From JBKHBT01 sp046542255 (GTDB lineage Bacteria > UBP14 > UBA6098 > JBKHBT01), in the NCBI GenBank assembly GCA_046542255.1, contig JBKHBT010000059.1:1-20666 (forward strand): DNA of 20,666 nt, written 5' to 3'. Below are positions 7,241 to 15,677 of this stretch, piece after piece; positions within the stretch are counted from its first letter, which is position 1, and each line of letters opens with the position of its first letter. The notes below the pieces were generated by a model that did no database searches, was not told the origin of the DNA, and was given only the letters and a program-made list of their open reading frames with translations. The position numbers and the translations under genes were made by a program.

Positions 7241-8914
7241 ATGGATAATATAAGGAAAATCGAAGAGCGGTTTAATAAATGGCATGAAAATAAACTTTCG
7301 CCTTTTATTCAGAAGAGAGCCGAGCGGAAGGTTGTTTTCAAAACAGCTTCTAATTTTGAATTAAAAAGAATCTATACACCAAAAGATTTTTCGGATTCTG
7401 AGTATATTAAGAAACTTGGTTTTCCGGGAGAATATCCTTATACTCGTGGTGTATATCCTACGATGTATCGTGGAAGGCTATGGACTATGCGGCAGTATGC
7501 CGGTTTTGGCACCGCCGAGGAATCTAATCAAAGGTATAAATATCTATTAGAACAAGGCCAGACAGGCCTTTCTGTCGCTTTCGACCTTCCTACGCAGATT
7601 GGTTATGATTCGGATGATTCGATGAGCATTGGCGAAGTCGGTAAAGTCGGTGTTGCTATAGATACGATGAAAGATATGGAAATTCTATTCGATGGCATTC
7701 CACTGGATAAAGTCTCGACATCGATGACTATAAATGCTCCTGCTTCTGTACTGCTCGCTATGTACATCGGCGTTGCACAAAAGCAAGGAATTGGCCCGGA
7801 AAAACTTCGAGGAACAATTCAAAATGATATTCTTAAAGAATATATCGCAAGAGGTACATATATCTTCCCGCCAAAACCATCGATGCGTCTTATAACAAAT
7901 ATTTTTGAATATTGTTCAGAAAATGTACCAAGGTGGAATACAATTAGCATTTCTGGTTATCATATTCGTGAAGCAGGCTCGACCGCTGTTCAGGAAATTG
8001 CATTTACAATATCCGATGGAATAGCATATGTGAAAGCGGCAATCGAAGCCGGCCTTGATATCGATAGTTTTGCTGGAAGATTATCCTTTTTCTTTAATGC
8101 TCAAAATGATTTACTCGAAGAGGTTGCTAAATTCAGAGCTGCCAGAAGAATCTGGGCAAAGCTTATGAAAGAAAAATTTAATGCCCAAAAGGCTAAATCT
8201 ATGATGCTTCGTTTCCATACGCAGACCGGCGGAAGCACATTAACAGCACAGCAGCCGAATAATAATATCATTCGCGTAACAATCCAGACTTTAGCAGCGG
8301 TTCTTGGCGGAACGCAGAGTTTGCATACCAACTCGCGCGATGAAGCTCTTGCCTTACCGACAGAACAGTCTGTCAGGATCGCACTCAGGACGCAGCAGAT
8401 TGTAGCGACAGAAGCTGGAGTAGCCGATACTATTGATCCATTAGCTGGCTCTTATTATGTAGAAAGCATTACGGATAAAATCGAGAAAGAAGCAATGGAA
8501 TATATTGAAAAAATCGAAAATATGGGTGGCATGGTTCAGGCTATCGAAAAAGGCTATGTCCAAAAGGAAGTACAGGACAGTGCGTATAATTATCAGAGAA
8601 AGATTGAATCAGGAGAGAGCATTGTTGTTGGTGTTAATAAGTACAAAATCGATGACGAACCTCAACCTGAACTTTTGAGAGTAGATCCAATTATCCAAAA
8701 AACACAGATGGACAAACTTGCTGAAGTCAAGAATGAACGCGACAATGAAAAAGCCCAGGAACTTCTGGACAAACTTGAGAAAGCTGCCTTGGATACCGAA
8801 GTCAACCTTATGCCTTATATTGTAGATGCCGTCCAGGCTTATGCCAGCATTGGAGAAATATGCAATAAGCTTCGAGGCGTTTTTGGCGAATATAATGAAT
8901 CAGTCGTAATTTAA
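7241..8914 (+). CDS. mcmA1: Methylmalonyl-CoA mutase, large (substrate-binding) subunit
   Basis: This 557-residue protein is the TIM-barrel, acyl-CoA-binding part of methylmalonyl-CoA mutase, which interconverts (R)-methylmalonyl-CoA and succinyl-CoA by a B12 radical mechanism. Family motifs in order: RGVYPTMYRGRLWTMRQYAG (69-88, with the active-site Tyr76), GLSVAFDLPTQIGYDSD, GTIQNDILKEYIARGTY (Gln194, Arg204) and SGYHIREAGSTA (His241). It ends at FGEY as in stand-alone large subunits; the B12-binding domain is encoded by the next gene 12 bp downstream, so this is the split form known from archaea and some bacteria. GAGGTGA precedes the ATG by 4 nt. It is the first gene of an eight-gene operon. 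A different acyl-CoA mutase (ethylmalonyl- or isobutyryl-type) is less likely given the neighbours. Confidence 0.96.
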   Translation: MDNIRKIEERFNKWHENKLSPFIQKRAERKVVFKTASNFELKRIYTPKDFSDSEYIKKLGFPGEYPYTRGVYPTMYRGRLWTMRQYAGFGTAEESNQRYKYLLEQGQTGLSVAFDLPTQIGYDSDDSMSIGEVGKVGVAIDTMKDMEILFDGIPLDKVSTSMTINAPASVLLAMYIGVAQKQGIGPEKLRGTIQNDILKEYIARGTYIFPPKPSMRLITNIFEYCSENVPRWNTISISGYHIREAGSTAVQEIAFTISDGIAYVKAAIEAGLDIDSFAGRLSFFFNAQNDLLEEVAKFRAARRIWAKLMKEKFNAQKAKSMMLRFHTQTGGSTLTAQQPNNNIIRVTIQTLAAVLGGTQSLHTNSRDEALALPTEQSVRIALRTQQIVATEAGVADTIDPLAGSYYVESITDKIEKEAMEYIEKIENMGGMVQAIEKGYVQKEVQDSAYNYQRKIESGESIVVGVNKYKIDDEPQPELLRVDPIIQKTQMDKLAEVKNERDNEKAQELLDKLEKAALDTEVNLMPYIVDAVQAYASIGEICNKLRGVFGEYNESVVI

Positions 8915-8926
8915 TGGAGAAGAATA

Positions 8927-9340
8927 ATGAGTGATAGAATTATTAGAATATTAGTCGCAAAACCTGGATTAGATGGCCACGACAGAGGCGCAAAGTACAT
9001 TTCAAGAGCACTTCGTGATGCTGGCTATGAAGTTATCTATACAGGAATCAGGCAAACGCCTGAGATGATAGTAAACACTGCTTTACAGGAAGATGTCGAT
9101 TTTCTTGGATTGAGTCTCCTTTCTGGTGCGCATAATGAGCTTTTCCCAAGAATTATCGAACTGCTTCGTGAAAAAGGTGGAGAAGATATAATAGTATTTG
9201 GAGGCGGGGTTATTCCTGAAAGCGATATACCGGAACTGAAAAAAGCTGGTGTGCAAGCTATTTTTACACCCGGCTCTCCAATCGAAGAAATCAAAGCATT
9301 TATCGAAAAGCATAGAGAAGACCTTCCGGAAAAGAGCTAA
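8927..9340 (+). CDS. mcmA2: Methylmalonyl-CoA mutase, B12-binding small subunit
   Basis: This 137-residue stand-alone cobalamin-binding domain completes the mutase encoded just upstream. The base-off/His-on signature D-x-H-x-x-G is present as DGHDRG (Asp16, His18, Gly21), where His18 would be the lower cobalt ligand. GLSLLSGAH (about 64-72) and FGGGVIPESD (about 87-96) are the other loops that contact the nucleotide tail. GGAGAAG lies just ahead of the ATG. Its stop overlaps the start of the GTPase gene by one base (TAATG), implying translational coupling. The intact stop, ribosome site and start between the two mutase genes show a true split gene, not a frameshifted fusion. Confidence 0.95.
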   Translation: MSDRIIRILVAKPGLDGHDRGAKYISRALRDAGYEVIYTGIRQTPEMIVNTALQEDVDFLGLSLLSGAHNELFPRIIELLREKGGEDIIVFGGGVIPESDIPELKKAGVQAIFTPGSPIEEIKAFIEKHREDLPEKS

Positions 9341-10284
9341 TGACTATCATAGACGATGTTTTAAATGGCCGTTCAAGAGCTATTTCGAGAGCAATTAGTT
9401 ATGTAGTTAATCGCTCAGATAAAAAATCCGAAATGATCGATAAGCTCTATAAGTCAACTGGCAATTCAAGAGTTATCGGCATAACCGGTGCCCCAGGAAG
9501 TGGTAAAAGCACGATAGTCGATAAATTAATAGATAATCTCAGGGCCCAAAAAGAGTCTGTTGCTGTCATAGCAGTCGATCCTTCTTCGCCATATACCGGT
9601 GGAGCCATACTTGGCGACAGGATTCGAATGCAGAAACATGGCTCGGATGATGGTGTTTTTATTCGTTCTGTGGCATCCAGAGGCCATTTGGGTGGAGTTT
9701 CAGAATCTTCGGCCGATATAATAAAAATATTTGACGCAGCGGGTTTTGATAATATAATTATTGAAACAATTGGTGTCGGGCAAAATGAAATTGAAATTGT
9801 GGAGCTGGCAGATATAGTTGTTTTGGTACTCGTGCCACAAATGGGAGATGAGATTCAGGTTTTGAAAGCCGGAGTTATGGAAATAGGTGATATTTTCGTA
9901 ATAAATAAAAGCGAGTTAGATGGCGCTGATAGACTTAAGGCAGAAGTGGCATATAATCTCGAAAATAAAAAGAATGGCGATATAGACTCTAGAATAATTA
10001 TGACTTCTGCCAAATTCAATAAGGGTATCGATAAATTGGCCAAAGCAATCGATGACTTTTTCATCGATTTGCTGAAATCTGGCGAATTGGTCAAAAGACG
10101 CAAGGAAAGAATCGAAGGCGAAATAAAAAATATAATTCGAGAAAGACTTTTCAATATTGCTAAAAAGAATGTTCTCGATGATAAAAAAATCGATAATTGG
10201 ATTGAAGTATTGTATAGTAAAGATGCTAATATATATGAGCTTATAGATAACAACCTCGAAAATTACTTAAAGGGAATATCTTAA
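9340..10284 (+). CDS. meaB: MeaB/ArgK-type GTPase, mutase chaperone
   Basis: The 314-residue protein is a G3E P-loop GTPase of the MeaB/MMAA group, which gates B12 loading into methylmalonyl-CoA mutase and protects it from inactivation. Visible motifs: the P-loop GAPGSGKS (50-57), VAVDPSSPYTGGAILGDRIR (switch region), ETIGVGQNE (from 142) and the base-recognition NKSELDG (from 189). The C-terminal roughly 80 residues are Lys/Glu-rich and helical, the usual dimerisation arm. It overlaps the preceding B12-subunit gene by one base and the following epimerase gene by one base. The old name ArgK (arginine transport kinase) is a misannotation of this family; the gene context supports the mutase role. 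Confidence 0.95.
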   Translation: MTIIDDVLNGRSRAISRAISYVVNRSDKKSEMIDKLYKSTGNSRVIGITGAPGSGKSTIVDKLIDNLRAQKESVAVIAVDPSSPYTGGAILGDRIRMQKHGSDDGVFIRSVASRGHLGGVSESSADIIKIFDAAGFDNIIIETIGVGQNEIEIVELADIVVLVLVPQMGDEIQVLKAGVMEIGDIFVINKSELDGADRLKAEVAYNLENKKNGDIDSRIIMTSAKFNKGIDKLAKAIDDFFIDLLKSGELVKRRKERIEGEIKNIIRERLFNIAKKNVLDDKKIDNWIEVLYSKDANIYELIDNNLENYLKGIS

Positions 10285-10709
10285 TGATCAAGAAAATAAA
10301 CCATATAGGCATAGCGGTTTCTTCAATAGATGAAAAAGGCTTAATATATTCAGACCTCTTAGGCCTCGAAAAAGATGGCGAAGAGGTTGTCGAAGATCAG
10401 GGAGTCAGGGTTGCTTTTTATTCTGTTGGAGATGTGAGAATCGAGTTACTGGAGCCGATTTCACCTGATAGCCCGATTGCCAAATTTATAGAAAAAAGGG
10501 GAGAGGGTATTCATCATATTGCATATGAGAGCGATGCTCTCAAAGAAGACATTGATTCAATAGATAAAAAAGGCGCACGTCTTATAGATAAAGTACCAAG
10601 AAAAGGTGCTCATGATATGGACATCGCTTTTCTCCATCCAAGATCTACTGGTGGAGTTCTTACTGAATTATGTGGAAAAGACGATAAAAATCAGAAAACC
10701 AAAACTTAA
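10284..10709 (+). CDS. mce: Methylmalonyl-CoA epimerase
   Basis: The 141-residue protein belongs to the vicinal-oxygen-chelate (glyoxalase-like) fold and interconverts the (R) and (S) isomers of methylmalonyl-CoA, linking the mutase to the decarboxylase. Two VOC half-modules are seen, starting with INHIGIAV (His7, metal ligand) and GIHHIAYE (second metal His). HPRSTGGVLTELCG near the C-terminus carries the catalytic/metal Glu. The length is typical. Translation is coupled to the upstream GTPase gene (TAATG overlap). The gene is followed by 17 bp and then the carboxyltransferase. Confidence 0.95.
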   Translation: MIKKINHIGIAVSSIDEKGLIYSDLLGLEKDGEEVVEDQGVRVAFYSVGDVRIELLEPISPDSPIAKFIEKRGEGIHHIAYESDALKEDIDSIDKKGARLIDKVPRKGAHDMDIAFLHPRSTGGVLTELCGKDDKNQKTKT

Positions 10710-10726
10710 AAATCAAGGAATAGTAG

Positions 10727-12277
10727 ATGAGCACTGAAAGAAAACTTCTCAAATTGAAGGAGAAAATCGACAGGGCGAAACTTGGAGGTGGTCAAAAAGC
10801 GATCGAAAAGCAGCATAATCGCGGAAAATTGACCGCCCGCGAAAGAATCGACCTCTTGCTCGACAAGGACAGTTTCGAAGAAACTGATATGTTCAAGATG
10901 CATGAAAAAACCGACCTTGGACTCGATAAAAAGAGAATTCCAGGCGATGGCGTGCTTACTGGTTGGGGAACGATAAATGGCCGCACGGTCTTTGTCTATG
11001 CTTTTGACTTTACTGTACTTGGTGGAAGTCTTTCTAAGACCGTAGCCGAGAAGATTGTTAAAGTTATTGACATGGCTGCTGATGTTGGCGCACCAATTAT
11101 CGGGATAAATGACTCCGGAGGGGCAAGAATCCAGGAAGGTGTCGATTCTCTGGCTGGATATACCGAAATATTTCTCAGGAATGTCAAGCTTTCAGGAGTA
11201 GTTCCACAGATAAGCGCAATTGTCGGCCCTTGTGCTGGTGGCGCGGTTTATTCGCCAGCTCTTACCGATTTTGTTTTCATGGTTCAGAAGACTGCTTATA
11301 TGTTCCTGACCGGGCCCAAGATTGTCAAGACAGTAACACAGGAAGATGTTACTGCCGAAGCTCTTGGGGGTGCTGATGTCCATGCAACAAAAAGCGGAGT
11401 TACTCATTTCACCTATGCCGATGAAAAATCTTTATTTGCAGGCATACGCTCTTTAGTCGATTTTATACCGCAAAATAATTCCGAAGAAGCACCAATGGCC
11501 GATACCGGTGACCCTCCGGGAAGAATGGACGATGATCTTAATTATCTGGTACCGGATGATCCTAATGTACCATATGATATCAAAGAAGTTATCGGAAAGA
11601 TCGTCGATAATGGCGAATTTATGGAAATTCAGCCGGCTCATGCGCAGAATATTGTTATCGGCTTTGCAAGAATGGCCGGCAAAAGTGTTGGTATCGTAGC
11701 GAATCAGCCAAAGGTTCTGGCTGGCGTTTTGGATATCAAGTCATCGATCAAAGGCGCGCGTTTTGTTAGATTCTGCGATGCTTTCAATATTCCTATCATA
11801 ACATTTATGGATGTTCCAGGATTTATGCCGGGAACAGTCCAGGAATACGGTGGAATCATAAAGCAGGGCGCAAAATTGCTCTATGCTTTTGCAGAGGCCA
11901 CTGTTCCGCGTGTTACTGTTATTACCAGGAAAGGCTTTGGCGGCGCATACTGTGTTATGAATTCCAAGCAGCTTGGCGGTGACTATGTTTGTGCATGGCC
12001 ATCTGCTCAGATTGCTGTTATGGGTCCTAAAGGTGCATGTGAGATAATTTTCCGAAAGGAAATAAAGGAAGCCAAAGATAAACAAGCTAAGATAAAAGAA
12101 AAAATTGAAGAATACACTAAGAAATTTGCAAATCCTTATGTCGCAGCATCCAAGGGCTATATCGATGAGATTATCGAGCCGAAGCATACAAGATTCAAGC
12201 TGGTGAAAGTCCTGAATATGTTGCAGAATAAAAGAGATGCAAATCCGCCTAAAAAACATGGAAATATTCCACTATAA
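10727..12277 (+). CDS. mmdA: Methylmalonyl-CoA decarboxylase alpha subunit (carboxyltransferase)
   Basis: This 516-residue acyl-CoA carboxyltransferase moves the carboxyl group between (S)-methylmalonyl-CoA and biotin on the carrier protein. The two crotonase-like halves are visible: INDSGGARIQEG (from 127) with GPCAGGAVYSPALTDF form the first oxyanion site, and GFGGAYCVMNSK (from 403) with WPSAQIAVMGP the second. ARERIDLLLD near the N-terminus and a terminal basic tail are also typical. Sequence alone does not separate MmdA from propionyl-CoA carboxylase beta (PccB); the downstream membrane subunits and the lack of a biotin carboxylase gene favour the sodium-pumping decarboxylase. A cytoplasmic protein docked on the membrane complex. 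Confidence 0.93.
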   Translation: MSTERKLLKLKEKIDRAKLGGGQKAIEKQHNRGKLTARERIDLLLDKDSFEETDMFKMHEKTDLGLDKKRIPGDGVLTGWGTINGRTVFVYAFDFTVLGGSLSKTVAEKIVKVIDMAADVGAPIIGINDSGGARIQEGVDSLAGYTEIFLRNVKLSGVVPQISAIVGPCAGGAVYSPALTDFVFMVQKTAYMFLTGPKIVKTVTQEDVTAEALGGADVHATKSGVTHFTYADEKSLFAGIRSLVDFIPQNNSEEAPMADTGDPPGRMDDDLNYLVPDDPNVPYDIKEVIGKIVDNGEFMEIQPAHAQNIVIGFARMAGKSVGIVANQPKVLAGVLDIKSSIKGARFVRFCDAFNIPIITFMDVPGFMPGTVQEYGGIIKQGAKLLYAFAEATVPRVTVITRKGFGGAYCVMNSKQLGGDYVCAWPSAQIAVMGPKGACEIIFRKEIKEAKDKQAKIKEKIEEYTKKFANPYVAASKGYIDEIIEPKHTRFKLVKVLNMLQNKRDANPPKKHGNIPL

Positions 12278-12286
12278 AGGAGCAAT

Positions 12287-12649
12287 GTGTTTCATTTAGA
12301 GAATGTTACAGCAAATCATGGTTTTTTGATATCTATCGGTGGTATTTTGCTGGTTTTCTTTGGCCTTGTGCTGATTAATATAGCTGTCGTTGTAATGAAC
12401 CACTTTTTCAATCGAAAAGATAAAAGCAAAACAGAGAAAGAGCCAGAGAAAGCCGCAAAAAAAGAGCCTGCCTTTGAGGAAGAAAAACCTAAAGAAATTC
12501 CACCCGAGCATATCGCAGTGATTTTCGCTGCTGTCGAGCTTTACAGGCGGCTGCATTTCGATATTCCGAAAGGTGGTTTATCAATTAGACGCAGTAATGA
12601 ATCATATAATAGCTGGAAAATGGGCCAGATGTATGGCCAAAGATCATAG
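12287..12649 (+). CDS. mmdD: Methylmalonyl-CoA decarboxylase delta subunit (OadG-like)
   Basis: The 120-residue protein has one membrane helix (about residues 14-38), a charged Lys/Glu linker (about 43-72) and a C-terminal segment EIPPEHIAVIFAAVELYRR…SWKMGQMY, the layout of OadG/MmdD subunits that tether the carboxyltransferase and biotin carrier to the membrane pump. The start is GTG at 12287 with AAGGAG 4 nt upstream; the overlapping ATG at 12285 opens another frame that stops at once. Its place between the alpha and biotin-carrier genes matches the mmdADCB order of Propionigenium modestum. No separate epsilon subunit (MmdE of Veillonella) fits in the 8-bp gap that follows. Confidence 0.88.
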   Translation: MFHLENVTANHGFLISIGGILLVFFGLVLINIAVVVMNHFFNRKDKSKTEKEPEKAAKKEPAFEEEKPKEIPPEHIAVIFAAVELYRRLHFDIPKGGLSIRRSNESYNSWKMGQMYGQRS

Positions 12650-12657
12650 AGGTAATT

Positions 12658-13146
12658 ATGAAGGAAATGAAACTTGAGCTAAATGGTAAAGAATATTCGG
12701 TTACTATCGAAGAATTTGGCGTTTCAAAAGCCATCATCGTAGTCGATGATAGCCGTTATGAAGTCAATTTAAAGGACCTTGGGATAGAAGAAGCTGTGGA
12801 AAGTGCGAATATCAATATCGGTGGTGCAATGCCTACGAGTTCGGCAATGCCAGCTGCAACGGCTGCATCCACTGCTTTTGTTCCATCGAATGAACCTGAA
12901 GAGATTCAAGCATCATCGGCAGCTTCAGGATCCGAGAATGCAATCCTGGCACCTCTTCCCGGTCTAATCATGAAAATAACTGTCAATGTTGGTGATCAGA
13001 TCAAAGCCGGACAAAATGTCGCAGTTATGGAAGCCATGAAAATGGAAAATCATGTTCCCAGTACCGCAAATGGTAAAGTAAAGAAAATCTTGGTTAATGA
13101 GGGCGATTCGGTTGCAGAGGGAGCGCCGCTCATAGAGCTGGAATAA
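12658..13146 (+). CDS. mmdC: Methylmalonyl-CoA decarboxylase biotin carrier subunit
   Basis: A 162-residue biotinyl carrier. Residues 1-50 form a small beta domain, 55-90 an Ala/Ser/Met/Pro-rich flexible linker, and 96-162 the biotinyl domain with LAPLPGLIMKI and the attachment motif EAMKMEN, giving biotin-Lys128. The swinging arm carries carboxyl groups from the MmdA active site to the membrane decarboxylase MmdB. AGAGGTAAT overlaps the end of the upstream gene and precedes the ATG. The linker is similar in style to other OadA/MmdC/glutaconyl-CoA decarboxylase carriers. It should be biotinylated by BirA encoded elsewhere. Confidence 0.95.
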   Translation: MKEMKLELNGKEYSVTIEEFGVSKAIIVVDDSRYEVNLKDLGIEEAVESANINIGGAMPTSSAMPAATAASTAFVPSNEPEEIQASSAASGSENAILAPLPGLIMKITVNVGDQIKAGQNVAVMEAMKMENHVPSTANGKVKKILVNEGDSVAEGAPLIELE

Positions 13147-13156
13147 CGGAGGATAT

Positions 13157-14389
13157 ATGAACCCCGTACTAAACAAAATGTTAAATAGTTCTGGTTTTTC
13201 CGAAATTATCAATAATTTACCATCGACCTTTTCCGAAGTACCAACAAGTTCGATTGGTAATTTGATAATGGTAGTACTGGGACTTTTGGCAATATATTTC
13301 TCAATCAAAAAGGACTATGAGCCGCTTTTACTTATTCCTATCGGATTTGGTATTGTTTTGGCTAATATTCCGCATATGGCAAGTTTACCGATTGGTGTTT
13401 ATGACGGTATTACACAGGTGAATCCAACTGCAAACCAGCTTGCATACGATATGTTACATCCAGAAGGAAATGCATCGGTTTTTAGCTTTTTCTATTTTCT
13501 TGTCAGAAAAGGAATTTTACCACCGCTTGTCTTCCTGGGATTAGGCGCAATGACAGATTTTACGAATCTGATATCGAATCCAAAGTCGGTGCTTTTGGGT
13601 GCTGCGGCTCAGTTTGGAGTTTTTATTACATTCTTTGGTGCTTTGCTATTGGGTTTTGACCATCTACAGGCAGCTTCGATTGGTATTATTGGTGGTGCTG
13701 ATGGCCCGACTGCAATCTTCACATCATCGCAATTGGCTCCGAAACTTCTTGGCCCGATCGCGATTGCTGGATACTCATATATTGCACTTGTTCCTGTTAT
13801 TCAGCCGCCATTTATGAAGTTATTGACGAGCAAAAAAGAGCGTTTAATAAAGATGAAACCTGCTAAACCAGCTTCGAAAGTCCAAAAGACTATTTTCCCG
13901 ATTATTGTTTTTATTTTAGCTGCTTTAATCGCACCTGGTAGCATGACCCTTATCGGAATGCTTATGCTGGGAAATCTGCTAAAGGAAAATGGGCTAACAG
14001 ACAGATTAGCAAGAAGCGCGTCTAATGCTTTAATCGATTCAGCGACCATTTTACTTGCTTTTTCTGTTGGAGCATCGACGGAGGCTTCAGTCTTTTTGCA
14101 ATGGAGTTCGTTTAAGATATTTATTCTGGGGCTTCTGGCATTTAGTACTGCGACCTGCTGCGGGCTATTATTTGCTAAGTTCATGAATCTTTTCTTGAAG
14201 ACGAAGATCAATCCCTTGATTGGAGCTGCTGGAGTTTCGGCTGTTCCGGACTCATCGAGGGTTGCTCAGAAGGTTGCTCAGGAGGAAGACCCAAATAATT
14301 TCATACTGATGCATGCAATGGGGCCGAATGTTGCCGGAGTTATAGGTTCTGCAATTGCTGCCGGTATTTTCTTATCGCTTTATAAATAA
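13157..14389 (+). CDS. mmdB: Sodium-pumping decarboxylase beta subunit
   Basis: The 410-residue polytopic membrane protein of the OadB/MmdB/GcdB family decarboxylates carboxybiotin and moves Na+ out of the cell. Family blocks are YEPLLLIPIGFGIVLANIP (near residue 55), ALGAMTDFTNL-like GLGAMTDFTNLISNP, GIIGGADGPTAIF (the essential family Asp is Asp182) and NPLIGAAGVSAVPDSSRVAQ with MGPNVAGVIGSA at the C-terminus. About ten hydrophobic segments are visible. The ribosome site GGAGG lies just before the ATG, 10 bp after the biotin-carrier stop. It is the last gene of the operon, with a terminator 30 bp downstream. Run in reverse it could use the Na+ gradient to carboxylate propionyl-CoA. Confidence 0.96.
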   Translation: MNPVLNKMLNSSGFSEIINNLPSTFSEVPTSSIGNLIMVVLGLLAIYFSIKKDYEPLLLIPIGFGIVLANIPHMASLPIGVYDGITQVNPTANQLAYDMLHPEGNASVFSFFYFLVRKGILPPLVFLGLGAMTDFTNLISNPKSVLLGAAAQFGVFITFFGALLLGFDHLQAASIGIIGGADGPTAIFTSSQLAPKLLGPIAIAGYSYIALVPVIQPPFMKLLTSKKERLIKMKPAKPASKVQKTIFPIIVFILAALIAPGSMTLIGMLMLGNLLKENGLTDRLARSASNALIDSATILLAFSVGASTEASVFLQWSSFKIFILGLLAFSTATCCGLLFAKFMNLFLKTKINPLIGAAGVSAVPDSSRVAQKVAQEEDPNNFILMHAMGPNVAGVIGSAIAAGIFLSLYK

Positions 14390-14410
14390 AAACGAAAAAT
14401 TATACATATT

Positions 14411-14446
14411 AAAAAAAAGCCAACTGTAACAGGTTGGCTTTTTTTA
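14411..14446. terminator. Bidirectional intrinsic terminator
   Basis: AGCCAAC (14418-14424) pairs with GTTGGCT (14433-14439) around an 8-nt loop. Eight A residues on the left and seven T residues on the right make it a U-tailed hairpin in both directions. It lies between the convergent ends of mmdB and the epimerase/dehydratase gene and would serve both. Confidence 0.9.
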
Positions 14447-14467
14447 ATGGCTAAAGTTAATCGACTA

Positions 14468-15508
14468 TTAGAAAAATACTTTGGCTAATTTAAGAGCGCC
14501 TTGTTTCCATGGCACTCTATGAGTGATTCCAGATTTATTTTTGATATCTTCGTAATTTTCCAGATACCATTTATAATTTCGGACAAGGGCATCTTTATTG
14601 GAATGCTTGGGAATAAATCCAAGAACATTTTCCGCCTTTTCTACAGAAACGAATGAGTCTTTGGCTACAGTGTCGTATATCCACTGGTAGAGTGGTGAGA
14701 GCTTAAGTTTTTCCAAAATACGAAGCATAAAAATAAGCGGTTTAAGAGGCATACTCTTCATTTTCTTGCCATATCCTGCTTCATCGAGAACAGCTTGAAA
14801 ATCTTCTTTGAGAGTAGTGAATTCCTTAGCGCCGATATTGAAGGTGTCATTAGTTTTTTCTTCTTCGAGAGTCAGGCAATAATAAATAGCTCTTGCCAAA
14901 TCTTCAACATCCAGCAATTGATAACGATTATCGCCTTTGCCCAAAACAGGGAAGCCATGGCCATCTTTTGCCCATTCATAGAACATCGCAAAAACGCCAA
15001 GTCTTTCCGGGCCAACAAAAGATTTAGGTCTTATGATTGGTATCGACATTCCCTTGTCACGAAATTCTTCGCATACCTTTTCCGCCTGGATCTTTGCCTC
15101 GCCATAAGGGCCAACGCCAACAAGCTCATCTGTTTCGTATAGGGGATGATGGTCCGGGACACCGTAAACCGCCGTAGAAGATATAAATACAAATCGCTTG
15201 ATATTGTATTTGTATGCAGCTTCCAGAAGCGTTTTTGTTCCGCCAACATCGGTGGAAAAAATTTCTTCGCGAGTGTAGAGAGGTAGAGCAGCAGCACAGT
15301 GGACTACCATATCGATATCGTTTTTCATGTATTTTTCAACTGCTTCTTTATCTCGTATGTCTTCGAGAGCGATATCTATTTTATCTTTACAATCGTCATA
15401 TTCAAATTCTGCAAAATCGTAGGAAAGGACATCATAGCCTTCATTAAGTAAAAATCTAATTAAATTGATTCCAAGAAAGCCGCTTCCGCCTGTGACCATT
15501 ATTCTCAT
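14468..15508 (-). CDS. NAD-dependent epimerase/dehydratase (extended SDR)
   Basis: From the ATG at 15508 the product is 347 residues. The Rossmann motif TGGSGFLG (6-13) and an Asp at the end of the second strand (Asp31, NAD rather than NADP preference), HCAAALP, SSTAVYG and the catalytic YGEAK (Tyr135, Lys139) mark an extended short-chain dehydrogenase of the nucleotide-sugar epimerase/3-beta-hydroxysteroid-dehydrogenase-like type. IRPKSFVGP and NIGAKEF are usual for the substrate domain. The substrate is not inferable. A TTG at 15565 would add 19 residues before the Rossmann strand; ATG 15508 is preferred because GAGGTAAT directly precedes it and the TTG lies within the promoter-like TTGACT. 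It converges on mmdB and is divergent from the second giant protein gene. Confidence 0.9.
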   Translation of the reverse strand: MRIMVTGGSGFLGINLIRFLLNEGYDVLSYDFAEFEYDDCKDKIDIALEDIRDKEAVEKYMKNDIDMVVHCAAALPLYTREEIFSTDVGGTKTLLEAAYKYNIKRFVFISSTAVYGVPDHHPLYETDELVGVGPYGEAKIQAEKVCEEFRDKGMSIPIIRPKSFVGPERLGVFAMFYEWAKDGHGFPVLGKGDNRYQLLDVEDLARAIYYCLTLEEEKTNDTFNIGAKEFTTLKEDFQAVLDEAGYGKKMKSMPLKPLIFMLRILEKLKLSPLYQWIYDTVAKDSFVSVEKAENVLGFIPKHSNKDALVRNYKWYLENYEDIKNKSGITHRVPWKQGALKLAKVFF

Positions 15509-15537
15509 ATTACCTCTTTTCTCTTCATTTTCAATGA

Positions 15538-15565
15538 AATTTATTTTTTTAGTTACTAAAGTCAA
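15538..15565 (-). promoter_or_regulatory. Sigma-70-like promoter for the epimerase/dehydratase gene
   Basis: On the minus strand, TTGACT (15565-15560), a 16-bp spacer and TAAATT (15543-15538). Transcription would start about 20-25 nt before the ATG at 15508, leaving room for the GAGGT ribosome site only. Confidence 0.4.
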
Positions 15566-15677
15566 TAAGAATTTAATATAAAACTTGAAATCTTAAAATT
15601 CATTGTTATATTATAGGATGATGTTGATATTATGGATGAAAATATAAAGATAGTATATGGAGTTATTAATATTAGAA

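Noticed and set aside
8902..8930. Possible frameshift splitting a full-length methylmalonyl-CoA mutase
   Set aside because: The large subunit ends at the family's natural domain boundary, and the gap has a stop, a ribosome site and an ATG, so it is a genuine two-subunit enzyme.
10727..12277. Propionyl-CoA carboxylase beta subunit (PccB)
   Set aside because: The family is the same and not separable by motif, but the mmdD, mmdC and mmdB genes follow and no biotin carboxylase subunit is present.
12285..12299. ATG at 12285 as the start of the delta subunit
   Set aside because: That frame meets a stop after four codons; the GTG two bases later opens the real frame with correct ribosome spacing.
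15509..15565. TTG start at 15565 for the epimerase/dehydratase
   Set aside because: It would add a charged 19-residue extension before the Rossmann strand and uses a codon inside the proposed -35 hexamer; ATG 15508 has its own ribosome site.
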